Shown: positions 8,879 through 16,170, counted from the first letter of the stretch. The stretch is 29,139 bases of DNA from Planctomycetota bacterium (GCA_024275615.1 JAJRYU010000083.1:1-29139), one strand, 5' to 3'. Made by a program: numbers and translations. Notes: generated by a model not told the origin, from the sequence alone.

Positions 8879-8952
8879 TCGGGGTGAGAGGATTCGAACC
8901 TCCGACCTTCTGGTCCCAAACCAGACGCGCTGCCAGGCTGCGCCACACCCCG
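8879..8952 (-). tRNA. tRNA-Pro (anticodon UGG)
   Basis: Complete cloverleaf on the minus strand. The acceptor stem is CGGGGTG/CACCCCG with discriminator A. The D arm is GCGC-AGCCTGGCA-GCGC, the anticodon stem TCTGG/CCAGA encloses loop TTTGGGA (anticodon TGG at positions 34-36), and the T arm is GGAGG-TTCGAAT-CCTCT. The opening C1-G72 pair is typical of bacterial proline tRNAs. The 3' CCA is not encoded, so it must be added by a nucleotidyltransferase. UGG can read most proline codons by wobble. Flanked by a promoter and a terminator, it looks like an independent transcription unit. Confidence 0.97.
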
Positions 8953-8963
8953 TGTGAGCGGAC

Positions 8964-8991
8964 ATTATGTCTGAGAATTCCTCAGGATCAA
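8964..8991 (-). promoter_or_regulatory. Sigma-70-like promoter for tRNA-Pro
   Basis: On the minus strand a TTGATC -35 element is followed after 16 bases by CATAAT, 11 bases upstream of the mature tRNA 5' end. The spacer contains the short inverted repeat CTGAG-GAATT-CTCAG. Confidence 0.55.
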
Positions 8992-9007
8992 TGATGAGTA
9001 GCAAGTT

Positions 9008-9760
9008 TCAATAATACTGGGAGAATTGCGAGAGGTGAAATTGGCACCGTTTGACCCATGTATCGCCAGATGAGCCGGTGAATTGCAAGATTTGCGTGCC
9101 ATTGTCCAAAGGCGCATCCAGACGAAATCCCTCTTTTTCGGTGTAGAAGAAGCGAGCTGTATCGCTGATTCTGGGTTCCTTCTCGTCGACAAACTTGCTC
9201 AAGACCCAATTCCTACCGCCATCGCGGGTTTCGTAGAGATTCACCCGCGTCGCCCCGGTTTTTTCGTCCAAATAGGCAACTTGGACCATGCCGGCTGTAT
9301 CAGATTCGAATACGAGTTCTGTGGCGGAAACGACGATGGCCGCTCTGCTTTCGGGAATGGAGGCTTCGCGCCAATGTCCGCCGCCATCGTCAGTTCTCAG
9401 AATTGTCGGAATGGTCTCACCCCTTCGGATGCGGATTCCAGATACCCAACCTCGCAGAAGATCGTTGAAGTAGATCGTCTGCGGCAAGAAACCCTTGAAT
9501 GGGAAGGTCAAAGAACCGATACGCCGCCAATGATCTCCGCCATCTGTGGTGCGCAAGAGGATTCCTTCGACGTCACCATCGACATCGGAGAGAAAACCTC
9601 CGACAACAAGGTCACGAGAAGATGTGGCGTGGACACTGTTCAATTCCATTTCAACGAATTGATCGGCTTTCGGAATCGGGATCACCAGACGATCACCACT
9701 ACTTTGGCAGCCAAGGAACAAAATCATCGCCCCTGCGATAAGACAGCAAGATCTGAACAT
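9008..9760 (-). CDS. Lipoprotein with BNR/Ycf48-type beta-propeller repeats
   Basis: A 250-residue predicted lipoprotein with signal peptide and lipobox LFLGC (Cys18). Several Asp-box repeats are visible: 'TTDGGDHWRR', 'TDDGGGHWRE', 'TRDGGRNW' and a worn 'GSSGDTWV' near the C-terminus. Each lies about 50-70 residues from the next, as in BNR and Ycf48-like propellers. Such folds act as scaffolds or glycan-binding domains; here no enzyme residues are evident, so the function is unknown. A GGGGAAG tract lies just upstream of the ATG at 9760. The gene stands alone, ending 56 bp before the mature 5' end of tRNA-Pro, within whose promoter region it terminates. Confidence 0.82.
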   Translation of the reverse strand: MFRSCCLIAGAMILFLGCQSSGDRLVIPIPKADQFVEMELNSVHATSSRDLVVGGFLSDVDGDVEGILLRTTDGGDHWRRIGSLTFPFKGFLPQTIYFNDLLRGWVSGIRIRRGETIPTILRTDDGGGHWREASIPESRAAIVVSATELVFESDTAGMVQVAYLDEKTGATRVNLYETRDGGRNWVLSKFVDEKEPRISDTARFFYTEKEGFRLDAPLDNGTQILQFTGSSGDTWVKRCQFHLSQFSQYY

Positions 9761-10332
9761 GTCTTCCCCTTCGAGGCTTCATCAGCGTTGGTTTTCATTT
9801 CTGCAATGCTAATGAGCCACACATTTTGACCGAATTGAGATCCCAGCCCTAGCACAGGGCCGCCCTCCTTATCGGCTTTGTAGCAGCATCTTATGAACAG
9901 GGAATGGGGTCCGCCAAAGGGAAAAAACTGTTGCCACGAGAAGCATGAGCCAACAACGCTGAGATTCCGACATAGGGCCCTTAGCTCGTCCTTGATAGGA
10001 ATACCTAAGCCTAAGGTAGGACGACTCTTAAGTCTCAATCTCCTCGGCATCCCTTAGCTCTTGTGTTGATTTTTGCGCCCTTTGTAGACGTTTTCGGAAT
10101 TGAATTCCGTCTCCAAGCGTTGACTTGACCTCAAGTCATCCGCGAGACAGATCGGAGAATTGTCAAAATCGACAGAATGAACGGACATAATTCTCCATCG
10201 ATCCTGGGTTCTTGAAGTGCGCCTGTTGGCACAAGGGCCAGGGCAGGACGCGAATAATAGACGCAAGGGGAAGTCAAAGCGTTTCGTTGCGACTATCATT
10301 CGATCAGAACTATTCCTTTTGGAGGTCCCTTT
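9761..10332. other. 572-bp intergenic region upstream of selA with several inverted repeats
   Basis: No convincing gene lies here; the two minus-strand open frames (around 9724-10050 and 10054-10299) have no start context or recognisable sequence. Between 10095 and 10196 three inverted repeats crowd together. They are CGGAATT-G-AATTCCG (10095-10109), TGACTTGA-CC-TCAAGTCA (10121-10138), and GGAGAATT (10154-10161) pairing with AATTCTCC (10189-10196) around an inner TGTC/GACA stem. This looks like a structured control region or leader for the selenium genes. A CATAAT at 10186-10191 might be a -10 element, but no good -35 accompanies it. Confidence 0.5.
10121..10138. promoter_or_regulatory. Perfect 8-2-8 inverted repeat upstream of selA
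   Basis: TGACTTGA-CC-TCAAGTCA, 195 bp before the selA start. Its ACTTGA/TCAAGT half-sites recur in a second palindrome just upstream of tRNA-Sec (12844-12860), although the spacing differs. A shared regulator of the selenocysteine genes is possible. Confidence 0.4.
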
Positions 10333-11748
10333 GTGGCCAAGACACCTAAGTCACCGTTAGCCTCCCTGCCAGCCGTCGGCCAGCTCCTTGAGTCACTGAA
10401 AAACGTGGCTAGCCCAGTCTCATGCGCCGATCCCAAACTCCTTGCTCATCTTTCTCGGCAAGTACTCGATGATGTCCGCGATTCCATGAGATGTGAGTTG
10501 AAGAAAGGCCACGAGGTCACCATGCCCACTGTGCCCCATATACTGGACGCCATAGTTGCGGCCTACTCGGCGTGGGGAAGCTCTTCGACTTGTCGCGTGA
10601 TCAACGGATCGGGCATCGTTCTTCATTCCGGGTTGGGAAGAGCTGTCTATCCCCAAGAAGCTCGGCAACAACTCACCGATGCTGAAGGCTACGTCCTTTT
10701 GGAAGTAGACAAGCAAAATGGCAAGCGGCGGCGCCGCGATCAATTCTGTGCTGACTTGATATGTGAGTTGACCGGGGCCGAAGCGGCCACCGTGGTGAAC
10801 AACAATGCCGCCGCCACGTTGATCATCTTGAACGAACTGGGATTCGGCAAAGAGATGGTCGTCAGCCGTTCTCAGATGATCGAAATTGGCGGTTCATTTC
10901 GCCTTCCAGATGTTTTTGAGGCCGCTGGGTGCAAGCTCATCGAAGTCGGTACAACGAACAAATCGAGGATCTCGGACTACGCCGAGGCCATTACGGACAA
11001 CACAGGGGCCCTTGTGCTTGTCCACACCAGTAACTACAGAATCGTTGGGTTTACCGACCATGTCGATCTTCCCGAACTGGTCGAACTGGGTCGAGAAAGG
11101 CAACTTCCGGTGATCCACGACCTTGGCAGTGGCTCCTTGGTTGACCTGGCTCGCTATGGCGTCCACGATGAACCGGCGGTTCAAGTCAGTGTGAAACAAG
11201 GCGCTGACGTTATTTGCTTTTCGGGCGACAAACTGGTGGGCGGGCCCCAGGCTGGCATTATCATTGGCAAGAAGAAGTGGATTGACCGCATTCGCAAGAA
11301 CCCCCTCGCCCGGGCCCTTCGAATTGACAAGACAGCATGCCTTGCTTTGGAAGCCACACTCAAGCTATTCTTCGAGCCCAGTAAATTGGAACAAACCGTC
11401 CCGACTCTTCGTATGCTTTCTGAATCCGTTGAATCTGTAGGCGTGAGAGCCCATGAATTGGCCGAGGTCATTTCTTCTTTGAAGATACCCGGTCTTGTGT
11501 GCCGAATCATTGAGTCTACAAGTGAGCTGGGAGCTGGTACGCTTCCCACCCACGGCATCCCGACGATCTGCCTGACCCTAGAGTTTGCTGGCATGCGGGC
11601 TCAAGAAACTGCCGATCGACTTCGAGGGCGACCGGTTGCCATTTTCAGCCGGCTGAAAGATGACCAAGTTCAACTTGATTTGCGCACCATGACAAGAGCT
11701 GATTTCGACGAAGTATCGCAAGCACTGAAGGAGCTTCAACGTGACTAA
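10333..11748 (+). CDS. selA: L-seryl-tRNA(Sec) selenium transferase
   Basis: A 471-residue pyridoxal-phosphate enzyme that converts Ser-tRNA(Sec) to Sec-tRNA(Sec) using selenophosphate; the bacterial enzyme is a decamer. Family landmarks are 'VINGSGIVLHSGLGRAVYP' near residue 95, 'TVVNNNAAATLIIL', 'IEIGGSFRLPDVFEAAGCKLIEVGTTN', 'IHDLGSGSL', and the PLP-binding 'CFSGDKLVGGPQAG' with Lys300. Length is close to the E. coli protein. The GTG start is decided by a GGAGG at 10321-10325, seven bases upstream. Its TAA lies inside the start region of selD (8-bp overlap), so the two are translationally coupled. It acts with the SelD and tRNA-Sec encoded immediately downstream. Confidence 0.97.
   Translation: MAKTPKSPLASLPAVGQLLESLKNVASPVSCADPKLLAHLSRQVLDDVRDSMRCELKKGHEVTMPTVPHILDAIVAAYSAWGSSSTCRVINGSGIVLHSGLGRAVYPQEARQQLTDAEGYVLLEVDKQNGKRRRRDQFCADLICELTGAEAATVVNNNAAATLIILNELGFGKEMVVSRSQMIEIGGSFRLPDVFEAAGCKLIEVGTTNKSRISDYAEAITDNTGALVLVHTSNYRIVGFTDHVDLPELVELGRERQLPVIHDLGSGSLVDLARYGVHDEPAVQVSVKQGADVICFSGDKLVGGPQAGIIIGKKKWIDRIRKNPLARALRIDKTACLALEATLKLFFEPSKLEQTVPTLRMLSESVESVGVRAHELAEVISSLKIPGLVCRIIESTSELGAGTLPTHGIPTICLTLEFAGMRAQETADRLRGRPVAIFSRLKDDQVQLDLRTMTRADFDEVSQALKELQRD
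11728..11733 (+). promoter_or_regulatory. Ribosome binding site that fixes the selD start
   Basis: AAGGAG lies inside the last codons of selA, seven bases before the GTG at 11741. It supports the long reading of selD across the UGA. The in-frame TTG at 11816, by contrast, has no Shine-Dalgarno sequence and lies inside the conserved catalytic segment. Confidence 0.8.
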
Positions 11749-12808
11749 TGGACAAGGTGGACACGGAGATATTCGTCTCACCGAATATGCGAGTTCCGGT
11801 GGTTGAGCCGCAAAATTGTCCCCTGCGGGACTCGCCCAAGTTTTGGGCGGACTGGTACAACCTACGAACGAAAACCTACTTGTGGGCTTTGCTGGCGCTG
11901 ACGATGCGGCGATCTACCGGTTGGACGAAAACCGCGCTCTCGTTGTCACCACCGATTTCTTTCCTCCCATGATCGATGACCCCTATGCGTTCGGCACTGT
12001 CGCAGCTGCAAATGCCCTCTCCGATGTCTTCGCCATGGGTGGCAAACCTCTCGTGGCCCTCAACATCGTCGGCTTTCCCGCGAAAAAACTGCCATTGGAC
12101 GTCCTCACCGCCATCCTCCAGGGAGGCGCAGACAAAGTCAAAGAAGCTGGCGCGGTGATAGGTGGTGGCCATACCGTCGAGGATCATGAAGTGAAGTACG
12201 GATTGGCGGTCACCGGAGAAATTCACCCAGATCGCATTTGGGCCAACGGCCGTGTGCGCGTCGATGACGCTATTATCCTCACCAAACCCTTGGGTACCGG
12301 CCTGATCAACAGTGCCGTCAAAGTCGATTCGAGAAATGGCCCTGCCATTGATGAAGCCATTCGTTGGATGAGCACCCTCAACGGCATTGGCATCGCCCAT
12401 CTCCATCAAAGTGATGTGTCCTGCGTCACCGACATTACCGGATTCGGACTGCTCGGCCACGCCAGTGAACTGGCGGCCAAGAGCCCAGTCACACTGGTAA
12501 TCGACGAAGGATCGGTGCCAACGATTCCAGGGCTGGAGGGTTTCTTTGAAGATCGTTTCAAGACGAGAGGTGCCCGGGAAACACGGGAGTTTACTGCGGC
12601 AAGTGTATCCGTCCCAGAATCCCTGGATCCCTGGCGCAACGAAGTCCTCTTTGATCCTCAAACTTCCGGAGGTCTCTTGGTCACTGTGCGCCAAGAACAG
12701 GCCGATTCACTGGTAAGAAAACTACAAGACGAAGGACTTGAGTTTGCTGCGGTTGTGGGGGCTGTGCATGCGGAAGAAAAACCCGGACTTCGGGTGCGAG
12801 TCCAGTAA
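11741..12808 (+). CDS. selD: Selenophosphate synthetase, itself a selenoprotein (Sec22)
   Basis: SelD makes selenophosphate, the selenium donor for SelA, from selenide and ATP. Read from GTG 11741 through the UGA at 11804, the protein is 355 residues and begins with RLTEYASSGG-U-AAKLSP. This aligns with the family's catalytic segment, where Sec or Cys is followed by the essential Lys three residues later. Downstream landmarks are 'DDAAIYRL', 'TTDFFPPMIDDPYAFG', 'NALSDVFAMGGKP' and 'VIGGGHTVEDHEVKYGLAVTG'. Starting at the next available codon (TTG 11816) would give a 330-residue protein lacking both catalytic residues. E. coli SelD (347 residues) has Cys at this place; Sec is known in other bacteria. 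The start overlaps selA by 8 bp. Because SelD needs Sec, its synthesis depends on the pathway it feeds. Confidence 0.93.
11804..11806 (+). other. UGA recoded as selenocysteine in selD
   Basis: TGA at codon 22 interrupts an otherwise conserved frame. Homology continues on both sides (Thr-Glu-Tyr-Ala before, Ala-Ala-Lys-Leu-Ser-Pro after), and selA and tRNA-Sec are adjacent. This makes a sequencing error or a pseudogene unlikely. Confidence 0.9.
11818..11831 (+). promoter_or_regulatory. Candidate bacterial SECIS hairpin in selD
   Basis: GTCCC (11818-11822) pairs with GGGAC (11827-11831) around a CTGC loop. Eleven bases separate it from the UGA, the spacing known for the minimal E. coli fdhF SECIS hairpin that SelB binds. 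The loop lacks the GGUCU of fdhF, but bacterial SECIS loops vary by species. Confidence 0.6.
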
Positions 12809-12843
12809 GTCAGCCCTACTTCTTTCTGCTTCAAAAGAACAAA

Positions 12844-12860
12844 ACTTGATGAAATCAAGT
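12844..12860. promoter_or_regulatory. Perfect 7-3-7 inverted repeat upstream of tRNA-Sec
   Basis: ACTTGAT-GAA-ATCAAGT lies 30 bp before the tRNA and 35 bp after the selD stop. There is no T-run on either side, so it is not a standard terminator. TTGATG within it could double as a weak -35 with TAAACC at 12869. It shares ACTTGA/TCAAGT half-sites with the palindrome upstream of selA. Confidence 0.4.
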
Positions 12861-12890
12861 GATTGGGGTAAACCCTGTGCGAACGAATAA

Positions 12891-12988
12891 GGGAGCGGTT
12901 CTCGAGCTGGTGCCGGGTCCGGATTTCAAATCCGGTGAAACGGGCAAATAACTCGTTTGGTGGGTTCGATTCCCATGCGCTCCCGCCA
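12891..12988 (+). tRNA. selC: tRNA-Sec (anticodon UCA)
   Basis: A 98-nt tRNA with anticodon TCA in the loop TTTCAAA, closed by CCGGA/TCCGG. The variable arm is long: AAACGGG pairs with CTCGTTT over seven pairs (one G-U). The T arm is GTGGG-TTCGATT-CCCAT, and discriminator G and CCA are encoded. The acceptor GGGAGCGG pairs with GCGCTCCC over seven positions; the eighth, expected in bacterial tRNA-Sec, would be G opposite G. By eye the D stem has four pairs (CTCG/CGGG), fewer than the six of E. coli selC. SerRS charges such tRNAs with serine, which SelA converts to selenocysteine. It lies 82 bp after selD and is followed by a strong terminator. Confidence 0.95.
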
Positions 12989-12993
12989 AATCG

Positions 12994-13028
12994 AAAAGCA
13001 GCGGTCGCTTCACGCGCCGCTGCTTTTT
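12994..13028. terminator. Rho-independent terminator after tRNA-Sec, probably bidirectional
   Basis: AAAA-GCAGCGG, a 12-base loop, then CCGCTGC-TTTTT. The plus-strand T-run serves the tRNA-Sec transcript. The A-run on the left gives the minus-strand transcript of the aldehyde dehydrogenase (stop at 13052) a TTTTC tail as well. Confidence 0.88.
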
Positions 13029-13051
13029 CTCATTGATCAAGAACCTTGCGC

Positions 13052-14608
13052 TCAGACCTTGAAGACGCGATCGATAAGGGGACCATAACCTTGGATCGCG
13101 AGACGTTGGCAATAGAAAGCCACACCCCGCATCCCGCCTAATTCCTCCCCATCTCCGGCACGACCGGGGCCACCATGGATGAAATCAGGAAAAACGGTCC
13201 CAGGACTGGGGGCAGCACCAGCAGAACGTTTGGAGCCCCATACCAATCGGCCTTGGAATGGCCCGATCTCTTCAATGAGTTCGGCCGCAAATGCACGATC
13301 ATCACTGTAGAAGGTGGCCACCAAACCACCCTCCCCCAAACCGGCAATTCGCGCCGCCTCTTTGGCTGAACCATCAAAGGGAATCAGGGTCGTAACCGGA
13401 CCAAAGACTTCAATTTTGTGAACCTTGTCGGCGGCGTCCGCATCTTTGGCTTCCAGAACGATGGAAGGCATGAACGCGCCAACTTTCTCTGGATCGCCCA
13501 AGGCGACAAAATCGTCTGGGTCACCAATGACGCGTTCCGTGCAGGTCAAAAGTTGATCTAATTTCTCTCTGGCTTCTAGCAGTTGTTTGGGACCGGAAAG
13601 AGGCCCCATCCGGACTCCCTCCGTGTCGGGCACGCCCATCTTGATCCGACTCAGTTCGCTCGCCAATCGCTCTTTAAGGTTGGCCAACTTTTCCTTCGGT
13701 ACCAGGACGCGCCTGATTGCGGTGCATTTCTGCCCGGCTTTCTGAGTAATATCGGTGACAACATCCCGCACAAACAAGTCATAAGTTTCCGAGTCGACGT
13801 CAACGTCAGCGCCGAGAATCGCGCAGTTGAGACTGTCCGCTTCCACGCCGATCCGCACTCCTTTTGCTAAGACGCGGGGATGAGAGCGCATCATCGAACC
13901 AGTTTGTGCTGAGCCAGTGAAAGCGACGCAATCCTGGAACCCCAAGTGATCCAACAAATCTCCGGCTGAACCAGAGATCAAGCTGAATGTTCCTTTGGGC
14001 ATGATGCCTGCTTCAATGATAATCTCGACGATTCTCTCGGCCATCATGCAAGTCAGGGTCGCCGGTTTGGCAAGGACTGGAACACCGGCCAAGATGGCGC
14101 AAGCGGCTTTCTCCATCATTCCCCAGGCGGGAAAATTGTAGGCGTTAATGAGAACGGCAACACCTTTCCTTGGGACAAATACATGGCGGCCCTGCATACG
14201 TGAGCTCTGGCCCATGTCTTGAGCTTCGCCATCAAGCCAAAAACGTGTATCTCCAAGCTTCTTGCCGATACTGGCGTAGCGAGCAAGTGTGCCAAAGGAA
14301 CCGTCAATGTCGAACTTGGCATCGCCCCGGGTATTCCCGGCATTCTTGACACCGATGGCAATAAGCTCTTCGCGATGTTCATGGATTACACTCGCCATCG
14401 ACTTGAGGAGTGCACCTCGTTCGGCAAACGTCATGGCACGCAGGGCCGGGCCACCGTGTTCTCGGGCAAAACTCAGCGCCGCCTCAAAATCAATCCCCGC
14501 AGTGCTGACATGGGCCAACTCCTCCCCGGTCGCCGGGTTAAGCAGGGTCCCCTGGATTCCTTCGCCTTCGATCCAGGAGCCACACACGTAATTCTTGAGT
14601 TTCTGCAT
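13052..14608 (-). CDS. Aldehyde dehydrogenase, PaaZ/BoxD-type
   Basis: A 518-residue NAD(P)-dependent aldehyde dehydrogenase most like the dehydrogenase half of PaaZ. PaaZ oxidises a CoA-linked semialdehyde in phenylacetate breakdown; BoxD is a related enzyme of the aerobic benzoyl-CoA pathway. Shared segments are 'ALRAMTFAERGALLK', 'INAYNFPAWGMMEKAA', 'SLISGSAGDLLDHL', 'FTGSAQTGSMMR', 'VEADSLNCAILG' with the likely Glu general base, 'KAGQKCTAIRR' with catalytic Cys295, and 'HGGPGRAGDGEELGG'. The hydratase domain of full PaaZ is missing. I chose the ATG at 14608, matching the N-terminus of homologues ('MQKLKNYVCG'); 14620 is also possible. No other aromatic degradation gene is nearby, so the true substrate is open. 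Confidence 0.9.
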   Translation of the reverse strand: MQKLKNYVCGSWIEGEGIQGTLLNPATGEELAHVSTAGIDFEAALSFAREHGGPALRAMTFAERGALLKSMASVIHEHREELIAIGVKNAGNTRGDAKFDIDGSFGTLARYASIGKKLGDTRFWLDGEAQDMGQSSRMQGRHVFVPRKGVAVLINAYNFPAWGMMEKAACAILAGVPVLAKPATLTCMMAERIVEIIIEAGIMPKGTFSLISGSAGDLLDHLGFQDCVAFTGSAQTGSMMRSHPRVLAKGVRIGVEADSLNCAILGADVDVDSETYDLFVRDVVTDITQKAGQKCTAIRRVLVPKEKLANLKERLASELSRIKMGVPDTEGVRMGPLSGPKQLLEAREKLDQLLTCTERVIGDPDDFVALGDPEKVGAFMPSIVLEAKDADAADKVHKIEVFGPVTTLIPFDGSAKEAARIAGLGEGGLVATFYSDDRAFAAELIEEIGPFQGRLVWGSKRSAGAAPSPGTVFPDFIHGGPGRAGDGEELGGMRGVAFYCQRLAIQGYGPLIDRVFKV

Positions 14609-14813
14609 CGTTTGTCCCATCAGAAAAGTATGAACTTCGGGGGTATTTTTAACCAGGAAGGCGCTCAGCTTCGAGCCCCATTGTGATTCCCAAGAGACAG
14701 GATTGCCGGTTTGATGAAAAAAGTCGGGGCGAGGGACTGCACAAAGTCAAAATCGAGTTAATCTGGCCGTGAATGGCCTGTCGCAACCTGAGAAACACGT
14801 ACGAGAACGAACC

Positions 14814-15647
14814 GTGATTCCACTTAAGGATGATAACCCCACCCACCACGCACCTTGGCTGACGGTCGTCCTCATCGTCATCAACGTGGCCGTGTATTTT
14901 CTCTGGCAAGGCCAGGGGACTCCCATCGAAGAGGCAGTTCGCAATTTTCAGTACTCAGCCGTACCTTTCAACATCACTCATTCCGCAGATGAGGAGCAAG
15001 CGGCCCTCGCCTTGATTTGGTCAAGTCCGAGTCCTACTCGTGTGGCACGCCAACAACTCCAATATGTGACGGTGCCAACGGTTTCTCTCCAAAGAAGAGA
15101 CTTAGGGACCACGCGACTCATATTCCAGCCGATCCCCCCGTGGTTGACACTTTTTACCAGTATGTTCATGCATGGCTCCATCATGCATCTACTGGGCAAC
15201 ATGCTTTTCCTTTGGATTTTTGGCAACAACATTGAGGATGCCACAGGACGCTTCCGTTTTCTCACTTTCTATCTGCTGACCGGTTTGGTCGCCTCAATGG
15301 GACATGTATTGAGCGATTCAGATAGTTTCATTCCAACTTTGGGAGCATCTGGGGCCATCAGTGGAGTCTTGGGGGGATATCTCTTGCTCTACCCGAAAGC
15401 GCGCGTTCTCACCTTGGTGCCTTTGCCGGGTTTCTTTACCACCTTCTATTTGCCGGCCGCCTTGTTTCTGGTGATCTGGCTTTTCATGCAATTGAGCGGT
15501 GTTCTGGGTGAAGGCGGTGGAGTTGCCTGGTGGGCCCACATCGGCGGGTTCATTGCCGGACTCGTTCTCATCAAGCCCTTGGAGTCCCAGGAACATCGTC
15601 AAAGGAGTCGACCGGTCTCCAAATTCCCGTCGATAGGTAGCAGGTGA
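14814..15647 (+). CDS. Rhomboid family intramembrane serine protease
   Basis: A 277-residue multi-pass membrane protease. The catalytic Ser179 lies in 'LGASGAISG' and the catalytic His242 in 'WWAHIGGF'. 'MFMHGSIMHLLGNMLFLWIFG' gives the conserved His/Asn cluster of transmembrane segment 2, and 'GRFRFLTFYLL' starts the third. It carries a long loop (~90 residues) between the first membrane helix and the core. The N-terminus 'IPLKDDNPT' is typical of many bacterial rhomboids, so I place the start at GTG 14814; an in-frame GTG at 14769 would add 15 residues without family support. Rhomboids cleave membrane proteins near transmembrane helices; the target is unknown. The NUDIX gene follows after 16 bp and is probably co-transcribed. 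Confidence 0.92.
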   Translation: MIPLKDDNPTHHAPWLTVVLIVINVAVYFLWQGQGTPIEEAVRNFQYSAVPFNITHSADEEQAALALIWSSPSPTRVARQQLQYVTVPTVSLQRRDLGTTRLIFQPIPPWLTLFTSMFMHGSIMHLLGNMLFLWIFGNNIEDATGRFRFLTFYLLTGLVASMGHVLSDSDSFIPTLGASGAISGVLGGYLLLYPKARVLTLVPLPGFFTTFYLPAALFLVIWLFMQLSGVLGEGGGVAWWAHIGGFIAGLVLIKPLESQEHRQRSRPVSKFPSIGSR

Positions 15648-15663
15648 CTGAGGAAATTGGACC

Positions 15664-16110
15664 ATGTCTTATACTTATCAGTACCCACGTCCCAGTGTTT
15701 GCGTCGATCTCGTCGTGTTTCGCCCTCACAAGAGCACAGTCTCAGTCCTGTTGATCAAAAGAGGACACCAACCCTTTGCAGGAAAATGGGCTCTTCCGGG
15801 TGGTTTCGTTGACCAGGACGAAGACTTGGCAGACGCCGCAAGACGAGAACTGAATGAAGAAACTCACCTTGAAGTCGAGCACCTCCGGCAATTGGGTGCA
15901 TACGGGAAACCCGGACGGGACCCGCGGGGTCATACTGTAAGCGTCGTGTTCCTTGCAGAATTAGGTTCTAACGCTTCTATTCAAGGTCTTGAGGCTGGCG
16001 ACGATGCCACTGATGCACAATTCTTTTCAACAAACGCTCTGCCAGACTTGGCTTTCGACCATGCCCAAATCGTCCAAGATGCTCTTTCCCTGCGATCAAC
16101 ATCGCACTAA
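15664..16110 (+). CDS. NUDIX hydrolase
   Basis: A 148-residue single-domain NUDIX hydrolase that would cleave a nucleoside diphosphate linked to another group. The Nudix box spans residues 47-69: Gly47, Glu53, then Arg61-Glu62-Leu63 and Glu65-Glu66. The usual Gly two residues after the last Glu is His68. 'FAGKWALPGGFVDQDE' and the downstream 'GKPGRDPRGHTVSVVFLA' resemble ADP-ribose pyrophosphatase-type members that also occur in NrtR regulators, but no DNA-binding C-terminal domain is present. A GAGGAAA lies upstream of the ATG, and the gene follows the rhomboid gene closely. Exact substrate is not predictable. Confidence 0.9.
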   Translation: MSYTYQYPRPSVCVDLVVFRPHKSTVSVLLIKRGHQPFAGKWALPGGFVDQDEDLADAARRELNEETHLEVEHLRQLGAYGKPGRDPRGHTVSVVFLAELGSNASIQGLEAGDDATDAQFFSTNALPDLAFDHAQIVQDALSLRSTSH

Positions 16111-16145
16111 GAAAAAAACAAAGGTGCCCCCCGTGAGGCACCTTT
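16111..16145 (-). terminator. Terminator between the NUDIX and ferredoxin genes
   Basis: AAAGGTGCC and GGCACCTTT form a 9-bp stem. On the minus strand TTTGTTTTTTTC follows, giving a strong terminator for the ferredoxin. The plus-strand side has only TTTATC, so it may act weakly on the NUDIX transcript. Confidence 0.85.
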
Positions 16146-16170
16146 ATCGATTTCTTGACGTGATCTGCTC

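Noticed and set aside
9083..9829. 248-codon plus-strand frame opposite the BNR lipoprotein
   Set aside because: The minus-strand frame has a lipobox and Asp-box repeats; this one is its shadow.
10054..10299. 81-codon minus-strand frame upstream of selA
   Set aside because: No ribosome binding site and no recognisable protein; the DNA is better explained by the inverted repeats.
11876..12694. 272-codon minus-strand frame opposite selD
   Set aside because: It lies entirely antisense to a well-supported gene and has no recognisable motif.
11816..12808. selD starting at TTG 11816
   Set aside because: It drops the catalytic Sec and Lys and has no Shine-Dalgarno sequence; the GTG at 11741 with UGA readthrough fits the family.
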